Source of the DNA: an uncultured Desulfotignum sp.
GTDB taxonomy: Bacteria > Desulfobacterota > Desulfobacteria > Desulfobacterales > Desulfobacteraceae
NCBI GenBank assembly: GCA_937951975.1
Contig: CALGAJ010000369.1
Span: 1 to 11,144 of the forward strand
Direction: 5' to 3'
Length of the DNA: 11,144 nt
The translations under genes were made by a program, and so were the position numbers. Shown here piece after piece: positions 1-5,733 of the stretch. The first letter of the stretch is position 1. Every line of letters begins with the position of its first letter. The notes below the pieces were generated by a model. That model was given only the letters and a program-made list of their open reading frames with translations, did not search any database and had not been told where the DNA came from.

Positions 1-360
1 CTGGACGAGGAGATCTGCCGCATGGTCAGAAACATCCTCACCCCGGTGATTCCGCCCGGCGAAACCATTGATGCGGACCTGATCAACCAGGTGGGCATCG
101 GTGGGCAGTATCTGACCCACCCTTCCACGTTCCAGAAGTTCCGGAACCTGTCCGCATCCCGCCTTTTTAACCGCAAAGATTACTCACGATGGCAAAAGAG
201 CGGGGCCCTGCGGGTGGAAGACCAGGCATACAATGCGATAGGCCCCCGGCTGGAAAGCTATGAAAAACCACCCATGGATCCGGCGCTTGAGGATGCGCTG
301 ACCGCCTATGTGACGGCCAGAAAATTCAATCACCAGCCCGCGGCCCGATACCTGGACTGA
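1..360 (+). CDS. Trimethylamine methyltransferase (MttB) family protein, C-terminal part
   Basis: The reading frame is open from the first base and ends at TGA 358-360, so only the last 119 residues are in the window; the Met codon at 22 is internal. Recognisable MttB-family C-terminal features are the start DEEI followed by VR, the glycine-rich VGIGGQYLTHPSTF stretch, the FNRKDYSRW segment and the PPMDPALEDAL tail. Family members transfer a methyl group from methylated amines (trimethylamine, glycine betaine and similar quaternary amines) to a cobalamin-binding corrinoid protein. True MttB carries pyrrolysine at an in-frame amber codon; the many non-Pyl homologues in sulfate reducers use other substrates. 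That residue lies upstream of this fragment, so the subclass cannot be decided here. The gene converges with cysS across a 7-base gap and no terminator with a T-tract is visible between them. Family assignment is fairly sure; substrate is unknown. Confidence 0.85.
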   Translation: MDEEICRMVRNILTPVIPPGETIDADLINQVGIGGQYLTHPSTFQKFRNLSASRLFNRKDYSRWQKSGALRVEDQAYNAIGPRLESYEKPPMDPALEDALTAYVTARKFNHQPAARYLD

Positions 361-367
361 TCCTGAA

Positions 368-1801
368 TCAGGCAAACCTCCAGGTGGTGCCGGCAGCACC
401 GTCCTCCAGAACGATGTTCATCTCCTGGAGCTGATCCCGGATCTCGTCTGCCCGGGCAAAGTTTCTGTCTTTTCTGGCCTGGGCCCGTTCCGCGATCAAT
501 GCTTCCACCTGTTCGGGGGTCACGGTCATGTCTGCCATGCCCTTGTCTTTTTTGGCGGCAAACCACTCGGACGGGATTTCAAGAAAAATGCCCAGAATTC
601 CGGCAATGTCGGCCATATCCGTTCTGATCTGTGTCAGTTCTGTTAACACTGTGGTATCGGGCCGGCCCGATGCCTGGTCCAGCATTTTGTTGCCTTTTTT
701 TACAATTTCAAAGATAGCGGCCAGGGCTCTGGCCGAGTTGAAATCATCGTTCATGGCATCGGCAAACGCCTGCCACAGCGGACCGTTCCCGGTGCCTTCC
801 GGCTGAATACCCTGGTTTTCCAGGCGTTCCAGAAACCCGTAGATCCGATCCAGACCCATGCTCACCTCATACATCGACTGCTCGCTGTAATCAATGGGGC
901 TGCGGTAGTGATTGGACAACAGAAACATCCGGATTACCTCGGGGGAATACCTTGCCAGCACATCCTTGATCATGGTGAAATTCCCCAGGGATTTGGACAT
1001 TTTTTCATTGTTGATGTCCACAAACCCGTTGTGAATCCAGTATTTCACAAACGGAGTCCCGAACAGGGCCTCGCTCTGGGCAATCTCGTTTTCATGGTGG
1101 GGAAAGATCAGATCCTTGCCCCCGCCGTGAATGTCAAACCCTTCCCCCAGATATTCATGGCTCATGGCTGAGCACTCGATATGCCAGCCGGGCCGGCCGT
1201 TGCCCCAGGGGCTTTCCCAGAAGGGTTCACCCGGCTTGGCCGGTTTCCACAGGGTGAAATCCAAAGGATTTTTCTTTTTTTCCTCCACGGCAATCCGGGC
1301 CCCGGCCCGCATGTCTTCCGGGTTTCTGCCGGACAGCCGGCCGTAGTGTTCGAACGCGTCAATGGAAAAATACACGTTCCCGTCATCCACGGCATAGGCC
1401 TTGCCCTTGTCAATGAGCTTTTTGACGAATTCGATGATATGGCCGATATGCTCGGTGGCCTTGGGTTCCATGGTGGGCCGCAGCACGTTCAATGCATCCA
1501 TTTCATTGTGGAATTCATCGATATATTTTTCCGTGATGGCGGAACACGCCTCCCCGGTCTCGTTGGATTTTTTGATGATCTTGTCATCCACATCCGTGAA
1601 ATTGCGCACATAGGTGACCGCATACCCGATGCGGGTCAGCCACCTAAAGATCATGTCAAACACCACCACGGAGCGGGCATGGCCGATATGACTGGTGTCA
1701 TAGACCGTGGGGCCGCACACGTACATCTTGACCGTGTCTTTTTCAATGGGCACAAAGGGTTCTTTTTTACCGGTAAGCGTATTGTATATTTTCAAGCTCA
1801 T
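368..1801 (-). CDS. cysS: Cysteinyl-tRNA synthetase
   Basis: Class I aminoacyl-tRNA synthetase of 477 residues, the usual length, which charges tRNA-Cys with cysteine in the cytoplasm. The catalytic core is intact: HIGH at residues 38-41, KMSKS at 267-271, and the zinc-binding set expected for the family at C29 (in MYVCGPTVYD), C210 (in WHIECSAMS), H235 and E239 (in FPHHENE). The C-terminal anticodon-binding part ends in the family-typical GTTWR. The frame is open upstream to 1855, but MSLKIYNTLTG is chosen as the start because it matches the family N-terminus and is preceded by AGGGGA in the end of ispF. Its ATG lies one base after the ispF stop codon, so the two genes are almost certainly cotranscribed and translationally coupled; ispF-cysS adjacency is common in this bacterial group. 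Confidence 0.97.
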   Translation of the reverse strand: MSLKIYNTLTGKKEPFVPIEKDTVKMYVCGPTVYDTSHIGHARSVVVFDMIFRWLTRIGYAVTYVRNFTDVDDKIIKKSNETGEACSAITEKYIDEFHNEMDALNVLRPTMEPKATEHIGHIIEFVKKLIDKGKAYAVDDGNVYFSIDAFEHYGRLSGRNPEDMRAGARIAVEEKKKNPLDFTLWKPAKPGEPFWESPWGNGRPGWHIECSAMSHEYLGEGFDIHGGGKDLIFPHHENEIAQSEALFGTPFVKYWIHNGFVDINNEKMSKSLGNFTMIKDVLARYSPEVIRMFLLSNHYRSPIDYSEQSMYEVSMGLDRIYGFLERLENQGIQPEGTGNGPLWQAFADAMNDDFNSARALAAIFEIVKKGNKMLDQASGRPDTTVLTELTQIRTDMADIAGILGIFLEIPSEWFAAKKDKGMADMTVTPEQVEALIAERAQARKDRNFARADEIRDQLQEMNIVLEDGAAGTTWRFA

Positions 1802-1802
1802 A

Positions 1803-2342
1803 TCATGTTCCCCTGATGAATGGTTTGGTGATGTTCGGATGGGTCTGCGCGGCAATCAATACAACGGCCTGGGCCGCAATCCCCTCTTTTCTGCCGATAA
1901 ACCCCAGGTGCTCGGTGGTGGTGGCTTTCACGTTCACCCGCCGTGGTGACAGCGCCAGGGTCCGGGCGATACTCTGGGCCATCTCCTGTTTTTTGTGTCC
2001 CAGTTTCGGGACCTGGGCAAATACGGTGCAGTCGATGTTCAGAATCCGGTATCCGGTCTTTGCCAGCTTCTGCGCACAGGTTTGCAGCAGAATCCGGGAA
2101 TCGATGTCCTTGTATGCCGGATCCGTATCCGGAAACAGGTCCCCGATATCCCCCAGCCCGGCTGCGCCTAAGATGGCATCGCATACCGCATGGATCAGTA
2201 CATCCGCATCCGAATGCCCGGCCAGGCCCTGGTCATGCTCGATCTTCACCCCGCCCAGAACTAAATTCCGGCCCGGCGCAAAGGCATGCACATCCGTGCC
2301 CATGCCGATCCTGATATCTGAAGTGTCCATATGGTTGAACAT
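1803..2342 (-). CDS. ispF: 2-C-methyl-D-erythritol 2,4-cyclodiphosphate synthase
   Basis: IspF closes the cyclodiphosphate ring in the MEP pathway of isoprenoid precursor synthesis, releasing CMP; it is a cytoplasmic homotrimer with metal sites. Metal ligands by family alignment are D17 and H19 in GTDVHAF and H51 at the end of HSDADVLIH. The C-terminal family signature TTTEHLGFIGRKEGIAAQ spans about residues 142-159. The protein is 179 residues against about 160 for most IspF; the extra length is a short N-terminal lead and about 10 residues at the C terminus. Two Met starts are possible, at 2342 and 2330. The first has AAAAAGG close upstream (about 3 bases from the ATG); the second has no well-placed ribosome binding site, so the first is used with some reservation. 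It is the first gene of an ispF-cysS operon. Confidence 0.96.
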   Translation of the reverse strand: MFNHMDTSDIRIGMGTDVHAFAPGRNLVLGGVKIEHDQGLAGHSDADVLIHAVCDAILGAAGLGDIGDLFPDTDPAYKDIDSRILLQTCAQKLAKTGYRILNIDCTVFAQVPKLGHKKQEMAQSIARTLALSPRRVNVKATTTEHLGFIGRKEGIAAQAVVLIAAQTHPNITKPFIRGT

Positions 2343-2513
2343 ATGCCTTTTTCACGTGTGTGCAATTAAAATTGATAAAATATCATATTCTCCGACGGTT
2401 TGGAATATAAAACACCATGGCGGGCATGGAACATTGCAATTGATTGGTGCCATCAAAATGACGGTAATGCAGGGAGTTACAGTTGAAACACCCGGAAAAA
2501 GCTGCTATGACAG

Positions 2514-2543
2514 GTTGCGTTGAAGTTTCAGCGGCAACTTTTT
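2514..2543 (+). terminator. Hairpin plus T5, possible attenuator in the csaA leader
   Basis: GTTGC-GTTGA at 2514-2523 pairs with TCAGC-g-GCAAC at 2528-2538, giving about 10 base pairs with one bulged G and one G-U pair and a 4-base loop. Five Ts follow at 2539-2543. This looks like a weak intrinsic terminator on the plus strand. It lies only 33 bases before the csaA start and has no plus-strand gene upstream of it in the gap, so it would act inside the csaA leader. An alternative pairing is available: GAAAAAGCTGC at 2495-2505 can pair with GCAACTTTTTC at 2534-2544 with one mismatch, which would remove the 3' arm of the hairpin. The function is inferred; no known riboswitch class was recognised. 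Confidence 0.4.
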
Positions 2544-2545
2544 CA

Positions 2546-2570
2546 ACAGCCGCGGAGGCTGTGATGGGAG
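2546..2570 (+). promoter_or_regulatory. Small hairpin just before the csaA ribosome binding site
   Basis: ACAGCC (2546-2551) and GGCTGT (2557-2562) form a perfect 6-bp stem with a 5-base loop. The csaA Shine-Dalgarno sequence GGGAG (2566-2570) follows 3 bases later, with 6 bases to the ATG. The hairpin does not sequester the ribosome binding site as drawn, but it is close enough to affect initiation. It sits directly downstream of the terminator-like hairpin ending at 2543. Confidence 0.35.
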
Positions 2571-2576
2571 ATAATC

Positions 2577-2915
2577 ATGCAGACCATTTCATGGGATGAC
2601 TTTACAAAAGTGGAATTACGTGTCGGGCGGGTGATGAGCGCGGAAGTGTTTCACGAGGCCCGAAAGCCCGCCTATGTGCTTCAGGTGGATTTCGGTGAAC
2701 AGATCGGTATCAGAAAATCGAGTGCCCAGATCACGGGTCTCTATCAGCCGGAGGAACTGGTGGGAAAACTGGTGGTCGGGGTGGTGAATTTTCCCAAAAA
2801 ACAGATCGGCCCATTGATGTCGGAGTGTCTGGTGACCGGGTTCCACACGGCCGATGGTGAAGTGGCGCTCTGTGTGCCGGACAGGCCCGTGCCGGTGGGT
2901 GCGAAACTGCTTTAA
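2577..2915 (+). CDS. csaA: CsaA-type tRNA-binding-domain protein (export-related chaperone)
   Basis: A 112-residue protein made only of the OB-fold tRNA-binding domain found in CsaA, in the C terminus of methionyl-tRNA synthetase and in Trbp111. Recognisable CsaA features are FTKVELRVGRV near the N terminus, the FGEQIGIRKSSAQIT segment, VVNFPKKQIGPLMSE and the ending PDRPVPVGAKL. The length matches Bacillus subtilis CsaA (about 110 residues). CsaA is described as a homodimeric chaperone linked to protein export and able to bind peptides and SecA; whether tRNA binding is its native role is less clear. The ATG at 2577 has a good ribosome binding site, GGGAG, 6 bases upstream. The gene stands alone, divergent from ispF and convergent with deaD, and is preceded by a structured leader. 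No clear promoter was identified. Confidence 0.9.
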   Translation: MQTISWDDFTKVELRVGRVMSAEVFHEARKPAYVLQVDFGEQIGIRKSSAQITGLYQPEELVGKLVVGVVNFPKKQIGPLMSECLVTGFHTADGEVALCVPDRPVPVGAKLL

Positions 2916-3083
2916 ACTGAAATGTTAAACCGTGTTAAGGAGCGACAGCGGCTTTGACAAAATAAAACATGGATGACACCGGCCTTTTGGTACTGTCTCC
3001 TCTTTTCACCAGCGCCTCATCCAGTTCATCCATGGATGCAAAAAACGTATTTCAGCCCCGGGGACTCATGCCGGATTACGGAT

Positions 3084-4751
3084 TCAGGCACACCTTGAAA
3101 TAGCCATGCGGCGGGATCGGATCCAGGTTCTTTTCAGCAGCTGAAAAGTGTTGCCGGGCATACCAAAGGGCAGATCCACAAAGGAAAATTCCGGTTCAAT
3201 CTGAATCTGCCCGATATGCCGGCTGTCAAGGCCGGCCTCGTTTGAAATGGCGCCTACGATATCTTTGGGCCGCAGGCCATGGCTGTCGCCCACTTCGATC
3301 CTGTAGCGCTCCATTCCTTTTTCAGGGGGTAATGCCGGTTTTTTAGATGCTGCTTTTTTAGGCGTCGCCGGTTTCCCGGGCGCTTTTCTGACAGCGGTTC
3401 GGCAGACTTTTGCCGGCATATCCTTCAGAAAAAACGGGGTGTCACCATGGGCCATCTTTGCCAGGGCCGCAGCCACTTTTGCCACAGGCACATTTTCTTT
3501 CAGGGCATAGTCGCTGATCAGGGTTTCAAAAACGTCTGCATCGGTATCTTCCACTGAGAGCGCTTTGGAAATGTGAGCATAAAACGTGGTGATCCGCTTT
3601 TGGTTAATGGCCGCACTGGACGGCATGACCATTTCCTTGATTTTTGTGCCGGTCTGTTTTTCAATGGCTTTAAGCATCCATCTTTCATTTCTGTTCAGCA
3701 GGAGAATGGCTTCCCCGGTCCGTCCGGCCCGGCCGGTGCGTCCGATCCGGTGAATGTAGGGCGCCACTTTGGACGGCATATCGAAATTCACCACATGGGA
3801 AATCCGGTCCACATCCAGACCCCTGGCTGCCACATCCGTGGCCGCAAGGATATCGATATGCCCTTTTTTCAGCCGGTTCACAGCCTGTTCTCTGGCGTTC
3901 TGGGCCATGTCCCCGTTCAGGGCCTCTGCCTTGAATCCGCTTGCTTCGAGGGCTGCGGCCACTTCAAGGGTTGCGGCCCGGGTCCTGGTAAAGACAATCA
4001 CGCCGTCAAAATGAACCGACTCAAGTATCCGGACCAAAGTGCCGGTTTTTTTTCTCTGATCCATCATGCAGTATTGCTGGTGAATGTTACCGGAGTCCGG
4101 CGTATCCTGGGGGAGTATGATCTGCTCCGGCGTGTTCAGGTATTTCCGGGCGATTTTTTGGACAGGCCCGGGCATGGTGGCGGAAAAAAGCGCTGACTGG
4201 CGGTCCCGGGGCATTTTGTCCAGAATCCATTCCACATCTTCGATAAATCCCATATTCAGCATTTCGTCGGCCTCGTCCAGAATCAGGCAAAAAAGATCTG
4301 AAAAAGCCACGGTCTTTTTTTTCATATGATCCATGAGCCGGCCGGGGGTACCCACCACCACATGAACTCCCCGCTTGAGCTGATTCAGCTGAACCCCATA
4401 ACTTTGCCCGCCGTAGACCGGCAGGACATTCAGTCCGGGCATGTTTTTGCCATAGTCTTGAAAGGATGCTGCCACCTGGATCGCCAGTTCTCTGGTGGGA
4501 GTCAGCACCAGTACCTGGGGTTTTTTGTTTGTCAGATCGATGCGGGACAGCAGGGGCAGGGCAAAGGCGGCTGTTTTTCCCGTGCCGGTCCGGGCCTGCC
4601 CCAGTATATCTTTTCCTTGGATCAGGCAGGGAATGGCCCGGGACTGGATGGGGGTGGGGGTATCATATCCCAGAGTTTTCAGGGCGGAAACCAGAACCGG
4701 GTTCAGATTCATTTGTTCAAACCCGGCCGCAGGTAAATTTTTTTGAGACAT
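3084..4751 (-). CDS. deaD: DEAD-box ATP-dependent RNA helicase, DeaD/CsdA type
   Basis: A 555-residue cytoplasmic RNA helicase that uses ATP to unwind RNA duplexes; DeaD proteins act in ribosome assembly and mRNA turnover, often in the cold. Motifs in order: Q-motif region with F11 and TPTPIQ (about 31-36), Walker A ARTGTGKT 53-60, PTREL 85-89, TPGR 135-138, DEAD 159-162, SAT 190-192 and HRIGRTGR 334-341. A lysine/proline/alanine-rich linker (about 450-478) leads to a C-terminal DbpA-type RNA-binding domain (about 482-553) containing GLRPKDIVGAISNEAGL and FVDLPFGMP. This domain is expected for DeaD and DbpA rather than RhlE. The ATG at 4751 follows TAAGGA at a suitable distance. Candidate promoters at 4874-4901 and 4803-4833 would give leaders of very different length. 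The C-terminal SRRMAISRCA looks natural, with no sign of a frameshift. Confidence 0.95.
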   Translation of the reverse strand: MSQKNLPAAGFEQMNLNPVLVSALKTLGYDTPTPIQSRAIPCLIQGKDILGQARTGTGKTAAFALPLLSRIDLTNKKPQVLVLTPTRELAIQVAASFQDYGKNMPGLNVLPVYGGQSYGVQLNQLKRGVHVVVGTPGRLMDHMKKKTVAFSDLFCLILDEADEMLNMGFIEDVEWILDKMPRDRQSALFSATMPGPVQKIARKYLNTPEQIILPQDTPDSGNIHQQYCMMDQRKKTGTLVRILESVHFDGVIVFTRTRAATLEVAAALEASGFKAEALNGDMAQNAREQAVNRLKKGHIDILAATDVAARGLDVDRISHVVNFDMPSKVAPYIHRIGRTGRAGRTGEAILLLNRNERWMLKAIEKQTGTKIKEMVMPSSAAINQKRITTFYAHISKALSVEDTDADVFETLISDYALKENVPVAKVAAALAKMAHGDTPFFLKDMPAKVCRTAVRKAPGKPATPKKAASKKPALPPEKGMERYRIEVGDSHGLRPKDIVGAISNEAGLDSRHIGQIQIEPEFSFVDLPFGMPGNTFQLLKRTWIRSRRMAISRCA

Positions 4752-4802
4752 GGCATTCCTTAAATATTTATGCAGTCACGCCGGTTTCCAATCCTTGCCG
4801 GC

Positions 4803-4833
4803 ACTATCGGTTAAAGCCTGTATGGTATGTCAA
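4803..4833 (-). promoter_or_regulatory. Weak second promoter candidate for deaD
   Basis: On the minus strand a consensus TTGACA (4833-4828) is followed after 19 bases by GATAGT (4808-4803). The -35 is perfect, but the spacing is 2 bases too long and the -10 is only fair. If used it would start transcription about 45 bases before the deaD start codon. The upstream candidate at 4874-4901 has better spacing. Confidence 0.25.
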
Positions 4834-4873
4834 TTGGAAGAACACAGGATCTGATGGATCAGTAGAACGAGGT

Positions 4874-4901
4874 ATCATACACCCATTTACTGTTTTTACA
4901 A
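4874..4901 (-). promoter_or_regulatory. Candidate sigma-70 promoter for deaD
   Basis: On the minus strand, TTGTAA (4901-4896) and TATGAT (4879-4874) are separated by 16 bases. The -10 matches the consensus at 5 of 6 positions and the -35 at 4 of 6. Transcription would start near 4867, giving an untranslated leader of about 115 bases. Long leaders are known for cold-inducible deaD mRNAs in other bacteria; no specific cold-shock element was recognised here. The spacer holds one arm of the 10-bp inverted repeat at 4879-4966. Confidence 0.45.
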
Positions 4902-4966
4902 GGAGATAATTTCCAATATTCAATTTTTTTGAAAAAAATCAAAAAAGGTTTGTGAAAAATGGGTGT
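4879..4966. repeat. 10-bp inverted repeat spanning the deaD/holin-family divergent region
   Basis: ACACCCATTT (4879-4888) and AAATGGGTGT (4957-4966) are exact reverse complements 68 bases apart. Read in the direction of each gene, the same decamer occurs in both divergent promoter regions: it runs into the -10 of the deaD promoter candidate, and it ends 11 bases upstream of the plus-strand -35 at 4978. It could be a pair of sites for a shared regulator; this is inferred from placement only. Confidence 0.5.
4923..4939. repeat. Perfect A/T palindrome in an A-tract region
   Basis: A 17-base perfect palindrome, A-T7-G-A7-T, is followed by TC and a further run of six A residues. It lies between the two divergent promoters, roughly 40-55 bases upstream of the plus-strand -35. 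Runs of this kind bend DNA and can act as UP elements or as sites for nucleoid proteins. It could also be a short hairpin, but no gene ends here. Confidence 0.5.
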
Positions 4967-4977
4967 TCCCGGGTTTC

Positions 4978-5006
4978 TTGACACATCAGCCGTGGACATT
5001 TATAGT
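4978..5006 (+). promoter_or_regulatory. Strong sigma-70 promoter for the holin-family gene
   Basis: A perfect TTGACA at 4978-4983 and TATAGT at 5001-5006 (5 of 6) are separated by the optimal 17 bases. This is the best promoter in the window. The predicted start is near 5013, leaving a leader of about 75 bases before the ATG at 5088. A-tract DNA lies upstream and a 15-bp dyad (5010-5024) covers the predicted start site. Confidence 0.8.
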
Positions 5007-5009
5007 GCA

Positions 5010-5024
5010 GAAATTCGAAATTTC
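5010..5024. promoter_or_regulatory. Perfect dyad over the predicted transcription start, possible operator
   Basis: GAAATT (5010-5015) and AATTTC (5019-5024) flank the 3-base centre CGA, giving a 15-bp perfect inverted repeat. It begins 4 bases after the -10 hexamer of the promoter at 4978-5006, so it covers the expected +1. A repressor bound there would block initiation. The AT-rich stem is a poor RNA hairpin, which fits a DNA-binding site better. No regulator gene is nearby. Confidence 0.4.
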
Positions 5025-5087
5025 AGAGTTAGGCGTGCCTGATATTATTTTTATAAAAACATACCCCGGGAATGAGGAGAAATTTTT

Positions 5088-5420
5088 ATGTCCACTCTGG
5101 TCAACATTCTGATTCTAAGTACTGCTGTTTTTCTGGTTGCGAACTTTCTTCCGGGTATCCGGATAAAAAATTTCATGACCGCAGTCATTGTCGCCATTGT
5201 TTACAGTGTGATCAGCTTTCTGTTCGGCTGGCTGCTGATTTTGATTTCCCTGCCGTTTATAATCATTACATTCGGATTGTTTAAATTGGTGATCAATGCC
5301 ATTCTTTTGTGGGGCACAGATAAATTGGTCCAGGATTTTAAAATCAGAGATTTTTTTACCACATTTATTGCAGCCCTGTGCATTACCCTGGTTGATTCTT
5401 TTATAAAATGGGTCTTATAA
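5088..5420 (+). CDS. Phage holin family (superfamily IV, YvlD-like) membrane protein
   Basis: A 110-residue, very hydrophobic protein with about four membrane segments (roughly residues 4-20, 30-47, 50-72 and 88-106) and almost no soluble part. The pattern P-G-I near residues 22-24, then LPFIIITFGLFKLVINAILL, and an amphipathic stretch before the last helix fits the PF04020 family, named for four-helix mycobacterial phage holins but widespread in bacterial chromosomes as YvlD. Its role there is unknown; a holin function should not be assumed because no lysis or phage genes are near. The ATG has a strong GAGGAG upstream. The gene is monocistronic: its own strong promoter (4978-5006) precedes it and a hairpin (5403-5433) ends it. 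The isolated control suggests an envelope-stress or constitutive role, which is an inference. Confidence 0.85.
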   Translation: MSTLVNILILSTAVFLVANFLPGIRIKNFMTAVIVAIVYSVISFLFGWLLILISLPFIIITFGLFKLVINAILLWGTDKLVQDFKIRDFFTTFIAALCITLVDSFIKWVL

Positions 5421-5433
5421 AGACCCACTTTAT
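5403..5433. terminator. Hairpin terminator overlapping the holin-family stop codon
   Basis: TGGGTCTT (5409-5416) and AAGACCCA (5420-5427) form a perfect 8-bp stem with the loop ATA. Flanking ATAAA and TTTAT extend it past one mismatch to 5403-5433. The TAA stop codon (5418-5420) sits in and beside the loop. On the plus strand the run after the stem is CTTTAT, a short U-rich tail. On the minus strand the tail is TTTTAT, so it could work in both directions and shield the minus-strand genes ending at 5734. Confidence 0.7.
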
Positions 5434-5733
5434 CATCAGTTGTTTCAGGATTTTTTTCTGGAACGGCATGAAATGAAATGGTTGCTGATCCACACTTAAG
5501 GCGACCACAACCGGCTTTTGCACGGTCACACCCAGTGCATCGGGATTGGTATCCGGATCACGGACTTACGGACACAGCGGTTACCAGGAGCAACCCAATG
5601 GATATGATCACAAGGCAATACACGCTCCAAGGCAACGGTTCTGAACAACATGCAACGATTTCCCGGGTCCGGTGAATCAGCCTGCCCTTGCTGCCCCTGT
5701 CTGGCAGAGATCCGGAACCGGCAGCAGGGGGAT
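5434..5733. other. About 300 bases with no convincing gene; one long stem
   Basis: Both strands hold only short open frames with no recognisable protein and no good ribosome binding site. The main structure is CCCTTGCTGCC (5685-5695) pairing with GGCAGCAGGGG (5720-5730), an 11-bp stem with one G-U pair and a 24-base loop. On the minus strand it comes 3 bases after the stop codon of the GGDEF-like gene, so it may mark that transcript's end, but no T-run follows. The rest may be decayed coding sequence; nothing in it was recognised. Confidence 0.4.

Noticed and set aside
363..373. CCTGA-A-TCAGG palindrome between the MttB-family gene and cysS as a bidirectional terminator
   Set aside because: The loop would be a single base and there is no T-run on either side.
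1181..1816. Long plus-strand open frame of 211 codons over the cysS region
   Set aside because: It lies wholly antisense to the well-supported cysS gene and its translation resembles no protein; it is a shadow of cysS codon use.
1816..2523. Plus-strand open frame of 235 codons antisense to ispF
   Set aside because: IspF on the other strand has full motifs; this frame has no ribosome binding site and no recognisable domain.
2482..2547. Integron attC-like site, prompted by GTTGAAA and TTTCAAC ends
   Set aside because: The ends are in the wrong order for attC (which begins RYYYAAC and ends GTTRRRY) and no integrase or cassette structure is present.
2935..3033. Minus-strand 32-codon frame between csaA and deaD (begins MDELDEALVKRG)
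   Set aside because: No ribosome binding site, no promoter and no match to anything known to me; too short to support, though a decayed gene fragment cannot be excluded.
5088..5420. Prophage lysis module suggested by the holin family name
   Set aside because: No endolysin, structural or integrase genes are nearby; this family is common in ordinary chromosomes.
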